From assembly GCA_033675265.1 (NCBI GenBank), contig JAUJYZ010001029.1, forward strand, positions 124,001 through 188,000: 64,000 nt of DNA, read 5' to 3'. Shown piece by piece: positions 1 through 11,474 of the stretch. Position 1 is the first letter of the stretch. Each line of letters starts with the position of its first letter. The notes under the pieces are model-generated. The model had not been told where the DNA came from, did no database searches, and saw only the letters and a program-made list of their open reading frames with translations. Made by a program: the position numbers and the translations under genes. Source of the stretch: Actinostola sp. cb2023. Its lineage: Eukaryota > Cnidaria > Anthozoa > Actiniaria > Actinostolidae.

Positions 1-539
1 TGTAAAGAAATCCGCTAATTATTCTCAAAACTATTTTAACCAATCACAGTTATCCATTCCCACGCCTGAAATGAACAAGAACGTGTGAACACCTTACTCT
101 GATTGGTTAATGTCAAATCGGCTCATGCGCGTATCATTTACAGAATTTGACTGAAACATTTACTTCTGGACTACAAAATTGTTGCCCATCTTTTATGAGT
201 AATAACATAATAACATGCTTCTCATAACAATGCATTCAATACATTATGTCCACATTTCCGGCATAGCATTTTGTTAACGGTAGACTAGTTATATCATATA
301 TATAACTAGTCATAGTTGACACTACAGCTGCCCCCGTTCTTTAAAAACTGACTGAGAACTATAAATTAATCTGAAAAGTAAACTAGATTACATTTGGTTG
401 TAAATACGTGTTCATTTCTGTTCATTACTGAAGGTCAAGATTTTCATCAATATTCTAATTCAATCTCTTATATGAAAATCATTGATTGGTTACAAACGAG
501 TACAACAAATTAAACTCCTTATATTTTAGCTAAATAATT
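1..539. other. Intergenic, nothing recognised
   Basis: AT-rich. The only structure I see is the palindrome GACTAGTTATATCATATATA and its mirror end at 283-312. Confidence 0.6.
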
Positions 540-565
540 ACATTAGGGAACTATTTCAGAAAATA

Positions 566-730
566 GTGCAAAACAGTGCCGGTGTCACGGGGATTTCGCC
601 ACCCCCAAAAATTGTCCTCCCCGGGGCGAATTCCCCGGTGAATTTGTCCTCCCCGCGGCGAATTCTCCGGAGATTTCGCCCCCCTCCTTCGCCCCCCTTC
701 GTAGATTTCGCCCCCCCTCCCTTTGGTACC
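566..730 (+). repeat. GC-rich CCGGTGTC/GAATTCGCCCC module, copy 1
   Basis: Starts GCCGGTGTC, then units such as GGGGCGAATTCCCCGG and GGAGATTTCGCCCCC. It differs sharply in base content from its AT-rich surroundings. Confidence 0.8.
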
Positions 731-1689
731 TATATAGGTATATATTTTCATCAAAAGTATTTCTTGGAAAATGGTCACAGGAATCGATAATTTGGTAGCA
801 ATTGTTTCCTATAGATAATGGTATTTAGAGTAATGAAAATTATTGCATTCCTAATGTAGCTATTATAAAAGGTTGATGTGAATAAAGACAACAAACCATC
901 CTCTACTTTATTTCAACATTATCCACAACACAGCTATAGCTTAATATTACAACCAGAATGGTTCAGCTGCCTCAATAAAGTGACGTACTTTATATCTTCT
1001 TTGTAAAGCCCTTTTGAGCGACAATGACCAAATATTTTGTCACTTTTATATGTTCGTTCAAAATTCTGGCAGCGTGTGTTTAGACTGATTCACGATGATA
1101 AGTCGCTGTTTTCGCTCCTTTGCTGCATTGTGAGCGAAAATCAGAATCAACGATCTAGCGAACAGTGCCTTCAAATGTAGCCAGAAAATTTGACCTCGAA
1201 TAGCCCTTTCATCATGCAAGCTAACAGAAAATACTTTTAGTCGGCTCAAGTCAGAATTTCAGTTTTTTAAATTTGATTTAATATTAATTCTGAGGCAGTT
1301 TGTTTTAATAAATAGCTGACAATGCAATGGCAGGTAAAAATAATATAAAGCCGTTGCATGAGCTTAAAAAAACAGTTGATTTTTTCTACCGAAGAAAAAA
1401 TCATTGTACACATTAAGCTCAAACTGACTTTAGTATTATTTTACCTGAAAACCACTCTACTCTTTGATAAGTAGACTATTATAACTTAGTTCAGGATGTT
1501 ATTATAATTTTGAATTCCTTAGCTTTCTTGGCTTTTCTACACGGCTATTTCATGTACATTTTTTGTTTCATTATAAATAAAATAAAATAAATAATTTCAG
1601 TTTTTAAAACGTTATATTTTTCATTTTTTCATTATTAATCAAAGTAACAAACTTGTCGTGAAAAGTAGAGAAATATACTAATTTTTCTG

Positions 1690-1862
1690 AAGAGGGGGGG
1701 GGGGGGGGGGGGGGCGAATTCACCAGGAGGTAAAATCACCAGTAGGGGGGGCGAAATCACCAGAGGGGGGCGAAATCTCCGGTGAATTCGCCCCCGGGGG
1801 GGGGGGGGGGGGCGAATCCCACGGGGGGGGGGGGGGGGGGCGAATTCCCCCCGACACCGGCG
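1690..1862 (-). repeat. GC-rich module, copy 2
   Basis: Reverse orientation, with G runs of ~18-20 at 1686-1713, 1794-1812 and 1823-1840. Ends CCCCCCGACACCGGCG. Confidence 0.85.
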
Positions 1863-2384
1863 TCAAATTCTTCTTCATACGGAATGTTTCCTTCAGCTTC
1901 CGAGTTCTGCACATCAGTAATTTGGTATGCAGCTCATGAGTAGTAGTTTTCAGTGCGTCTATATTGTGGATCTGAACACGTATCATTCTTTTTTCCGTGA
2001 TGTATCAGTACTGTTATATACCTTTGAGACTCCTGCTCCTTCGTTCTTCAAAAGCATTGCTTGCTTCTGACGATAGCGTTGGCAATCTGCCCGTCTTACC
2101 TCGCCATCTAAAGCAAGAGAGCCAATCACCGTGCAGCATGTCCAGAAATAACTATTTTTTCTCCGTGGGACCATTTCTGAATTTGTCATCTAAAGCAAGA
2201 GAGCCAATCATCGTGCAGCACGTGAGCCTGCGTTTATTTGAGCCAGTCACAATCCCAGCGGTCCTTAGCGGTCGTAAAGTTGAAAAATCGAGATTTGCCC
2301 TACAAATACTATATATTGACATATTACGCGGGGACTACAATATATGCCTCCTCGGGTTTCGGCCTCTGGGCCGAAACCCTGCGG

Positions 2385-2690
2385 GGGCAAATAGATATAG
2401 ATATAGATACAGCCGGTTGCAAACATTCTGTAAATCAAGTACATATTACCATATATCGGGTGCATTATGGGTAATCGAAAAAGTCCTCTAAATGCTGTTT
2501 CACGCAGGCAACATTGGTGAAACTCTAGAATGTTATGTAATTTAGTCTCCAGTTTGTTGTTGTAAGTCTCTGCTGCATATTTTGTGGAAAAACTCTAAAA
2601 TAGTATTACCCATAATGCACCCGATATATGAATATACTGATATACTTGATTTACAGAATATTTCCAATTGGCTGTATATATGATATATAT
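2385..2690. repeat. Foldback MITE with ATATATCGGGTGCATTATGG arms
   Basis: GATACAGCCGGTTGCAAAC...ATATCGGGTGCATTATGGGT (2404-2471) mirrors 2606-2675. A direct repeat ATCTAAAGCAAGAGAGCCAA lies to the left at 2106 and 2190. A hairpin GGGTTTCGGCC...GGCCGAAACCC is at 2354-2379. Confidence 0.7.
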
Positions 2691-4620
2691 ATAGTTGAGG
2701 ATAAATGGTGTAGACATCAAGCGAACTACTTGCTGGTCCAAGAACTTTATTAAACGTTTCGGCCTGTTTGGCCTTCTTCAGTAATAAGGTATTTGCAACA
2801 CTTGGTGACTACTAAATGGAAATCTATAAGTATTTATAGTGATGATAGAATAAAAGGATAATAAATTAAGAATAAATTAAAAATGAAAACGTGGAGTGTA
2901 TGAACTAATGATAAGAAAACTAAAAATGTTAAAAATACCTAAAGTCTATTATATCTAATTCGCTTGGTGGCATTAAATTCCTGCCTCTTATTCAACCCAT
3001 GGGGTGCTAGTGTACACAATTGCGCACTCCAAAAAGCCTCTCCAGTCAGTTAAAAGTATTTTGTCGATGTTATCCAAAGCACTGATTTGTTCAATGGCAA
3101 TGAAGACAAAGTCGGCGAGGGAATGGTTGCTCGCATTAAAATGTATGGCAGCTTCGCATGTTTTTTTGTTTGTCAGTCTTCATTGCTGATTTGTGGTTTC
3201 TGAATCGATGACCTTGAATTCATTACTGGTAGACCCGATGTACTGTAAAGAACATTTCTTGCATGTAATGAGGTAAATAATATTTTTCGAGGTGCAAGAT
3301 AGGTGTTCTTTAATACAGTAAGATTTACCAGTAGAAGAGCTAGAAAAACCACAGGTAGCCCAAGCTCAGCATCAGTGGCGTAAATACAATAAATGTATAG
3401 GCTTTCTTGTTCAATACAATACAATACAATACACTACACTACACTACACTACACTACACTACACTACACTACACTACACTACACTACACTACACTACACT
3501 ACACTACACTACACTACACTACACTACAATACAATACAACTAACTTTAATTATTCACGATTAAAATTAAAGCTGAAAAGCTTGTGGGGTCGTGCGCAAAA
3601 CAATGAAAATAAAAATAAAACTATGTATATAAAATTCTAAATGCTATATAAATAATTACTATAAATACTAATTAAATTACTAATATAATTTAAATTTCTA
3701 CTCTGAAATAACTAATATAAAAATATAAAAAATGTTATATCGATGTTACACTGACTAATTTGAAAAAAAAAGCCGTTTTCGGGTGGCCTATCAGACGCAA
3801 TTGCAGTTCCAGAAGAAGTGGGTTTAGACAATATCTCCTTAAGATTTCTAGGTCTTCTAAAGGCTGGTATAATAGATTCACTAGGAAATAAATCAGTCAA
3901 GATGGGACAATTGTGGGTCAATCTCCAGTGTAATATAATTTATACAGCACAACTGACATCACAATAGTAAAAAACAATACTAGCTTTACAATCTATAGAA
4001 AGAGCAGCATAAATTATATTACACTGGAGATCAACCCAATTGTGCAAAATTGGTAAATTGTCCTTGATAAGCTTGCCGATGTTTGGGACCCTGGGGTTAA
4101 AATCTGTGACAAGTGGATAAATCACGCGTTTAGATTTAGCAGTAGTAGATAAAAAAATATCTCTAGGTTTAGATCTAACTTTGCAGTTAAATTCTGCCTT
4201 GACGGTATTTGATTTATAGCCTCTACGAGTCAAGTATGTTTGATATTCCGCGCTTCTTTTGTCGTATAATTCTAACGTGGCAATCCCAAAGAATTGCTTT
4301 ACTACAAGGAGAAGGGTGCGAACTCCGTGGGTCTAAATATATATGGTTGTCCGTGGGTTTAGAGTAAACATCAGTGATAATGTAACCCTTGTCAAATGAT
4401 AATGTAAGATCTAAACAATGTCTAAAACGTTGAGGCTTTCTTTAGAGTAGACTGAAGTGAACTTAATAGTAGGATGCAAAGAATTCAAAAAATCCGTATA
4501 CTCGAGAAATTTATATAGTCCCAAAGTCCAAAGATCAAAAATATCTTCCCTATATCGCCACCACAAATTGGGTTTGATAGTAGTATGTGACCTTGCTAAC
4601 TCATCGATCAACCACATTGC
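2690..4620 (-). pseudogene. Penelope-like element, RT and GIY-YIG remnants
   Basis: Read right to left on the minus strand. WLIDELARSHTTIKPNLWWR continues to FLNSLHPTIKFTSVYSKES at 4411-4610 (end of RT; the usual YVDD is YRED here). VYSKPTDNHIYLDPRSSHPS lies around 4300-4390, and DFNPRVPNIGKLI near 4090. The GIY-YIG start YLITCKKCSLQYIGSTSNEF is near 3200-3290. KTCEAAIHFNASNHSLADF and EQISALDN lie near 3050-3170. Many frameshifts and an ACACT microsatellite interrupt it, so it is dead. Penelope-like elements combine RT with this endonuclease. Confidence 0.85.
3412..3540 (+). repeat. ACACT/ACAAT pentanucleotide microsatellite
   Basis: About 25 units of ACACT flanked by ACAAT units, inside the Penelope-like remnant. 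Confidence 0.95.
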
Positions 4621-4626
4621 CGGCAG

Positions 4627-4684
4627 TTCCGGTGTCGGGGGGAATTCGCCCCCCCCCCCCCCCCCCCCCCCCCCGTGGGATTCG

Positions 4685-4717
<33 letters not shown>

Positions 4718-4850
4718 CGCGAATTCACCGGTGAATTTGTTCCCCCCGGGGCGAATTCCCCGGAGATTTCGCCCCCCTCTGGTGATTTCGCCACCCCCTC
4801 CCCCCTTCTGGTGATTTTACCTCCTGGTGAATCCCCCCCCCCCCCCGCCT
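4627..4850 (+). repeat. GC-rich module, copy 3
   Basis: Starts CCGGTGTCGGGGGGAATTCG, then two C runs of ~25-30 split by GTGGGATTCG. It truncates the Penelope-like element on its left. Confidence 0.85.
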
Positions 4851-4924
4851 TTCATCAGAAAATTTCCTCTACTAATTTTTTTGCTTTGATTAACATTGAA
4901 AAAATGCAAAATATTGCAAATTTT

Positions 4925-5092
4925 GACTAAATTTTTGACTAAAGCTTGACAAGGAAAAATTGACAATTTTTTGTCGTCTACACGAGCAAGTTTTCCTTGA
5001 CGAGGAAAAAGTGGCGATGTTTTTGTCGTCTACGCGAGCGAGTCTTCCTTGTCAAGGAAAACATGTCAAGGCTCGTGTAGACGCGGCTTAAA
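4925..5092. repeat. Small foldback, CGTGTAGACG ends
   Basis: GACAAGGAAAA...GTCGTCTACACGAG is repeated and mirrored by CTTGTCAAGGAAAACATG...CTCGTGTAGACGCGGC. Confidence 0.6.
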
Positions 5093-5119
5093 AGGTTTTA
5101 AAGTCTGAAACTACTCTAC

Positions 5120-5312
5120 AATAGACCAAATCGGCTAACGCAATGTTGTACCCAATTCAGATCTTTTGGGAATACGGTTCTTTGTCTGTTGTATTTCGAT
5201 TTCAATAGAGCATTAATTGACATGGAAATGTTTGGAACAAAAAGCTCTTATTCCCAAAGGTTTTGAATTGGGGTAAAGAATGTAAACATTGCGTTAGCCG
5301 AATTGGTCTATG
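5120..5312. mobile_element. 200 bp MITE, GGCTAACGCAATGTT ends
   Basis: AGACCAAATCGGCTAACGCA at the left is mirrored by TGCGTTAGCCGAATTGGTCT at the right; CCCAATTCA and TTTGGGAAT blocks are also inverted. Confidence 0.75.
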
Positions 5313-6034
5313 TCTGGACTTGATTGTGACACAGCAAAAAACATGTTATTCAGACTAACACTAAATAACAACAAACATGTACATGCATGAAATAGTGCTT
5401 AGTTCCTTTCAATCTTCTCCTATTCGAAGTGTTCCTGTGATTAAGATTCATCTTTTGGGTAACAAAACTTGTAGAAAAAAAGAACAATATACATCACCGT
5501 TTTTTAAGCTCAAGACTTTAGTATTATTTTTATTTGCCATTCTACAACATATCAAGTAAGCTCTTTATTTAAAAAACTCAGAATGCAAAAGTTTCAGTTA
5601 ACAATTCGAGGTCAAAATTTCTGGCAAAAATTTGAAAGCACTAGTTTTCGAGAATGTCTTCACGGACCTCACGTTTACTTCAGAATCGTGATAATAACAG
5701 TAGAGATAAGGCCAAAATTTATTTCGAGATTTTGTTTATTCGGTAATAATTATATTATCCCACAACATGAATGTTCAGTGTATATGATGGACCACGACAC
5801 GCTGCCAGAATTTTGAGCAAATTACGTCTAATTTAATTTTAATTTACAAAACTTCCACCATACAAAATAACGGGGAAAAAAGTAAAACTTGATAATAAGA
5901 TCTAAAACAAAATATTTGGTCTGATATCAGTATAAAATTTGTCATTAATATACTGAAAGCTGTGTTGTGGATGATCAAATAAAGTGGACGATGGTTTGTT
6001 GTCTTTGTTCACATCAATAACTCAAGTATGTTAA

Positions 6035-6689
6035 GGCCTGGGTGAGCTGCTATTATGGAACAAAACTTCGATTTTTTTGTTGTATTCCTAAAACGTGTCA
6101 AAATGACTTGAAATTTGGACCATCAATAGAACTTGGGTATATAAAGAGCCATAACTCAAAACATTTGCATTAGGGGTGGTCACGTGACCAGTTAGAGAGA
6201 TAAAAGCAATAAATAAATGTTTTAAGCCGTTGGTGGCGAATTCAAGTGATAAATTCTAGCTAGTACCTTAAAGCTATTTCGTTGTATGTGCTTTATAGAT
6301 TGTCGTTCGGAATGGGTGACTTTCATTTCTCTTTAAGGAGATATGGGGTAAAACAGGTCACGTGACCAGATAATCAAAATCATTTTTATTCAAATTCTCT
6401 TTATAAACAAACAAGAGCCACCCACACCGAACGACAATCTATAAAGCACTGGGAGAGAAATAGATTTAAGGTATTTGTTAGAATTTCCTACTTGAACTCG
6501 CCACCAACGAGCTATTTTTCTGTTTTCCAATGTAATGACGTCATAGGTCACGTGATCATAAAAAGCTTTGCACTAAAAAGTTAAGGACCCGATATCCAAT
6601 GTATGCACTAGTTTTCGTTTAAACATAACAAATATTTGCTGAGTTATTGAACAAAACGTGAATTCTCAAGAAGGCCCAAAACCCAGGCC
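6035..6689. mobile_element. TTAA-target MITE, GGCCTGG family, copy 1
   Basis: Ends are GGCCTGGGT and ACCCAGGCC, flanked by TTAA on the left and TTAC (mutated) on the right. It is 655 bp, the same length as the copy at 9153. GTCACGTGAC palindromes lie near 6180, 6357 and 6545. It lies inside the right arm of the 540-6960 complex; the left arm near 860-870 lacks it. Confidence 0.83.
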
Positions 6690-6850
6690 TTACTGAACAT
6701 ACTTGAGAAATTAACCTTTTATAATATTTTAATAACTCTAAATACCATCATCTAGGCCGATTGCTACCAAATTATCTATTCCAGTGACCATTTTCCAAGG
6801 AACTGATATACTTTTGATAAAAATATATAACTTTATAACCTGTATACTGG

Positions 6851-6955
6851 TACCAAAGGAAGGGGGCGAAATATACGAAGGGGAACAAAGGAGGGGGCGA
6901 GATCTCCGGAGAATTCGCCCCGGGGAGGACAAAATCACCGGGGAATTCTGAAATG
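6851..6955 (-). repeat. GC-rich module, copy 4 (short)
   Basis: The reverse-orientation partner of 566-730, with fewer units and no long homopolymer. Confidence 0.75.
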
Positions 6956-7228
6956 ACTGTATGGACCTATTCGTAGTTTCCCAGAATGCTTTATGATTCT
7001 GCGCGCGCAAGCAAGGTCAGGGGGAAAATATTTAGAATTGATCGTGTATTAAGGAAAACATGACTACTGTATCTAATATCAGGAGCTCCTGATGTATATA
7101 TATATTATATATACAGCACGTGTACATGAAAACTACGAGCATTCCAGAATGGCAAACACTCTTCAATTAAAACTGATTTGGTTTTGCTAAGGATTATGGT
7201 TTATAAAATGATGCACAACAGTTTTTAA
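6956..7228. other. Intergenic with shared GCGCGCGCAAGC block
   Basis: 6960-7070 (GTAGTTTCCCAGAATGCTTT...GCGCGCGCAAGC) recurs at 57893-57940 and, inverted, at 58060-58135 beside the integrase-type exon. It could be a shared promoter or terminal block of one element family. Confidence 0.5.
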
Positions 7229-8052
7229 TCACGGTGGGCATAAATGACCCCAAAAATGATCAGATTAAATGTGTCATTTTTAATAAAACAGTCATATTTT
7301 CAAAAATCTTCAATGTCATGAGATAAAAATTTCAGAGTTTGTTTAGTAAAGGTAGTATGTGATTTTAACTTACTCGTTGGCAAAATCTGACGTCATAATA
7401 AAAAGTTGCAATTGTGGTGAAATTTGAATTTAAACACAAGAATAAAACAAAGTACAAATTTCGAAAGAGAAAAACATCATGTTCATTTTGTGCAATTTTC
7501 ATAATGTTACGATTATTAGAACCTGAGTTATAAAGGATTTAGTTTTTTGATGTGTCATCTGAAAAAGAAAATCTCATTTTGCAGAGACAGAAATCAGTAA
7601 AATCACCGTAATGACATTTAAATTGTCATAGAAGTGTATCAAGTCTACAAAATGCTGGATTTTTTTGTTCATTAACTCAATTAGAGATATTTTAAAATAA
7701 CCGTGACGTTATAATGACGTTTCAACCATTTTTATTAATATTTTAAAAAATATTTGAACTGCTTACACTCAAAAAATCAAAAATCAAAAAACATACGATT
7801 TTCCGCATATCAAAGTTCTTTCAACACGTAAAGTTTGGCGCTAAAAAGTTTTTAAACCAAAAAGTAGTTTGAAGAAGTTTGTTTTACATAATTCAAGTTA
7901 AAAATATTCATAACTTTAGTTTCCCTCATCCAATTTCAAAACGGTTTTCGATTTTAGTGTTGTTATCAAGAGTAGAACAAACTAATATCAGTTTTGGGAT
8001 TTTCATAAAAATTCAATCTGATCATTTTTGGGGTCATTTATGCTCACCGTGA
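7229..8052. mobile_element. 0.82 kb MITE, CACGGTGGGCATAAATGACC ends
   Basis: The left end CACGGTGGGCATAAATGACC and right end GGTCATTTATGCTCACCGTG give ~48 bp terminal repeats. AAT flanks both sides (a 3 bp duplication is possible). The interior is AT-rich and noncoding. Confidence 0.78.
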
Positions 8053-8655
8053 ATGATTAAAATCCAGTTCAATTCTTACTTGCAATGTAGTCAGGTTCAG
8101 TTGTATCGCTAGCTCACTCACAATCTCCTCCAAAGCCGTCAAGATCTTGTCCTTCCTCAAGACAGAAAGCTTTTGCTTTGGCAACTCTTAAACAAAGAAT
8201 GAAAAACATCTCTCAGACATCGAATAATGTAAGCTTTTCGGCCAAATTTGTCGCAGGTTATGAGGGGGAGGGGTTGGGGGAGATGGAGTGGGAGGGGGAG
8301 GATGGAGGGGAGATGATCGGTGCTCGTGTGTTGCTCATGTCTATGTCTAAGCGGCCATGCTATTGTACGTCGATCATACATTCAAAATGGTCAAAAATCC
8401 TCCGAAATGGTCATTTTTGGTGGGTTATATATAGCCCATGCAAAATGTCAAAAATCGTCAACACGTTTTGGTGGGTTATAGCCCATATAATACCGCTTAT
8501 ATTCTATACACGCTTTATGTTTTATTTAGTTCTCCAGGGCGCTCCTTGATAACAGATTATGCTGATTATTATGAGCCTACCCTGGTAAAATATGTACATA
8601 TTATTATTATTATTAATAATATTATTATTATAATTATTATTATTATTATTATTAC

Positions 8656-8719
<64 letters not shown>

Positions 8720-9148
8720 GTTATTATTATTATTATTATTATTAATCGAGAAGGTGGCCGATTATTTAGCAACATACGATAACATTAAAGTCAGGTACCT
8801 GGTGTTTTCATATCTGAGAAGAGGAACTAAAAGAAAAATAATATTCAGTCAGTAATAGCGCTATTACAGCTAATTTATTATATCTGTTTACTCAGGCTGT
8901 TGTGATTGCAGAGTATGTAGGCTTAGCTGACATAAATTTTCAACCAATTTAATTTTAATTTTATCTAAATGAACGTTTTTGAGAAAATTATTTAGTGGTC
9001 TGTAGAAGATTTCGTTGGACTTTGAAATGTTCAAACCGTTATTTGAAATGTTGATTTCAAATGTTCGAATTACTGGTCACGCGTGACGTAAATTAGCTGT
9101 AAAATATGAGAGACAACTAATTCAGAAAAAAAAATCGTGACGAGTGTG
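8053..9148. other. Intergenic between MITEs
   Basis: G-rich GGGGGAGGGG stretch at 8263-8310. Direct repeat TTTTGGTGGGTTATA with CATGCAAAATG / CCCATATAAT at 8417-8485. Then the ATT microsatellite. No gene seen. Confidence 0.5.
8602..8745 (+). repeat. TTA/ATT microsatellite
   Basis: Over 40 ATT units with few interruptions. Confidence 0.97.
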
Positions 9149-9152
9149 TTAA

Positions 9153-9807
9153 GGCCTGGTTCATGAAGCCATTACTCAAAATCACGTTTATTTTTAGTAT
9201 TTCCCACGATTCATTTCTATGGCATTGATATTTCGGCATAAGATTATATTCAAGATGTTTGATGATTTAGTCCTAAAAATACTGACGTCAAGTGGTCACG
9301 TGACCTGGGCATGTGAAATTTCGTTTTTTAAATATGCGGTCGCGAGTTTAAGATATGCTGAAATAGTTTTGATGCTACAACATTAAGGACAACTAACGAA
9401 AAAAGATAGCGTTTGGAAAACCTGTCCCATAATTTTAGTTATCGAGAAAATTGAGAAAACGTATTCTGGCTAAATGGTCACGTGACCTATTTTCGTAAAT
9501 ATCTCTCTTAAGAGAAATCAGAGACAAGTTTTCCAAACGCAGTTGTGTAGAGCACTAGCATTGACAACATATGCAATTGTTTGTTTTTACACTGTTCTTA
9601 AAACCGCGACCGCATTTTAAAGTAAATTTTCAAAGACTGTTGTCACGTGGTTAATCACGTGTTCAGCTTTTTTGGTATTTTGTTGACATCAATCAATTAA
9701 GGATGTCGAACTCTATGGCTGTGCTAAGTTTCGTAATGTTTGGTAAAAAGGAAGTGATATTATAATTTTTCACATTTTTTTCCTCGTTTTTGGGCTTGAA
9801 CCAGGCC
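9153..9807. mobile_element. TTAA-target MITE, GGCCTGG family, copy 2
   Basis: TTAA at 9149-9152 and 9808-9811 flanks ends GGCCTGGTTCA and TGAACCAGGCC. It is 655 bp. It carries several GGTCACGTGACC palindromes (around 9294, 9476 and 9645), as does copy 1. Confidence 0.85.
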
Positions 9808-10010
9808 TTAACAATTAATGAAGCTAGTTTGCATGTAATTGTGATTATCACATCACGAATAAACGCTGTTCAAACCTTGGAAATTCAATGGAAATTTGTT
9901 GGAAAATAATTTCCCAATAATTTCCAAGGTTTGAAAAGTGCGCGTATTTCTGGAGCTAGTGATGTTTAGCCGCCATTTTTAGTCCAATTGGTTTAGTTCA
10001 CTAACAATGC

Positions 10011-11272
10011 AGGCCGTCATACCTTATGAACAAGTTCCTTTATTCCAGATATTATTTTGTCGTACTCTATTGGCACTCATACCTTTTGAACAAGTTCCTT
10101 TATTCCAGATCTTATTTTATCGTACTCTATTATATTGGCAGTCATACCTTATCAACAAGTTCCTGTATTCCAGATCTTATTTTATCGTACTCTATATTGG
10201 AAGTCATACCTTATCAACAAGTTCCTTTACTCCAGATCTTATTTTGGCATACTCTATTGGCAGTCATACCTTATCAACAAGTTCCTGTATTCCAGATCTT
10301 ATTTTGGTATACTAGTATTGGCACTCATACCTTTTGAACAAGTTCCTTTATTCCAGATCTTATTTTATCGTCCTCTATTATATTGGCAGTCATACCTTAT
10401 CAACAAGTTCCTGTATTCCAGATCTTATTTTATCGTACTCTACTTTTGAACAAGTTCCTTTATTCCAGATCTTATTTTGTCGTACTCTATTGGCAGTCAT
10501 ACCTTATCAACAAGTTCCTTTACTCCTGATCTTATTTTGGCATACTCTATTGGCAGTCATACCTTTTGAACAAGTTCCTTTACTCCAGATCTTATTTTGT
10601 CGTACTCCATTGGCAGTCATACCTTTTGAAGAAGTTCCTTTATTCCAGATCTTATTTTGTCGTACTCTATTGGCAGTCATACCTTTTGAACAAGTTCCTT
10701 TACTCCAGATCTTATTTAATTTGTCGTATACTCTATATTGGCAGTCATACCTTATCAACAAGTTCCTTTACTTTATTATATTATATTATATTCTTGTAGC
10801 TGAAAAACCCATATCGGGAGATACATTAAACTATGTATGTATGTATGTATGTACTCCAGATCTTATTTTGGCATACTCTATTGGCAGTCATACCTTATCA
10901 ACAAGTTCCTTTATTCCAGATCTTATATATATTTTGGCATACTCTATTGGCAGTCATACCTTATCAACAAGTTCCTTTACTCCAGATCTTATTTTGGCAT
11001 ACTCTATTGGCAGTCATACCTTATCAACAAGTTCCTTTATTCCAGATCTTATATATATTTTGGCATACTCTATTGGCGCAGTCATACCTTATCAACAAGT
11101 TCCTTTACTCCAGATCTTATTTTGGCATACTCTATTGGCAGTCATACCAGTATCAACAAGTTCCTTTATTCCAGATCTTATATATATATTGGCATACTCT
11201 ATTGGCAGTCATACCTTATCAACAAGTTCCTTTACTCCAGATCTTATTTTGGCATACTCTATTGGCAGTGAC
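10011..11272 (+). repeat. 60 bp tandem repeat array, ~21 copies
   Basis: The unit is GTCATACCTTATCAACAAGT then TCCTTTACTCCAGATCTTATTTTGGCATACTCTATTGGCA. Two variants alternate (TTTTGAACAAG / TTATCAACAAG, and GGCATACT / TCGTACT). Because the unit is close to a multiple of 3, long frames appear in several phases; I do not regard them as proteins. A TATG microsatellite and a TATAT insertion interrupt it near 10832 and 10925. Confidence 0.95.
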
Positions 11273-11474
11273 TCTTTCAGGACAAATTGTACAGCTTTGT
11301 CAATCAGAGCATCTGCGTTGGGTGGTGAAGGCAATGATAGACGTTTTACAACAGCTTCTGCTGCCTTTTTAATCAGTTTGTATTGTTTGTTGTTCTGGAA
11401 TTAGATAAACGAACATAATATCCAGGTTACAGAATGCTTGTTTGACGGTCGTGTTGTATTATTTTGTTATCATC
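11273..11474. other. Intergenic, nothing recognised
   Basis: A short stretch (AGCATCTGCG...GTTTGTTGTT) after the 60 bp array is open in frame with it but has no recognisable domain. Confidence 0.4.

Larger units (their letters stand above)
540..1862. repeat. Left arm of nested inverted-repeat complex
   Basis: It mirrors 4627-6960. Matching blocks include GGTACC and the bases after it (726 versus ~6850), AAAGACAACAAACCATC (884 versus 5990), AATTCTGGCAGCG (1060 versus 5800), and TTAAATTTGATTTAATATT-like stretches (1265 versus 5560). Once the 655 bp TTAA MITE and ~350 bp of other MITEs in the right arm are discounted, the arms have similar length. Confidence 0.7.
4627..6960. repeat. Right arm of nested inverted-repeat complex
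   Basis: Inverted relative to 540-1862. It is longer because it received a TTAA MITE (6035-6689) and small foldbacks (4925-5092 and 5120-5310). Confidence 0.7.

Noticed and set aside
3407..3640. Frame of repeated LHYTT across the ACACT microsatellite
   Set aside because: Translation of a pentanucleotide repeat; no conserved protein and inside a dead Penelope-like element.
8438..8782. Poly-Ile frames on both strands
   Set aside because: Artefact of the ATT microsatellite.
10334..11404. 356-codon frame across the 60 bp array
   Set aside because: The unit length keeps several phases open, units vary without codon bias, and no domain is seen.
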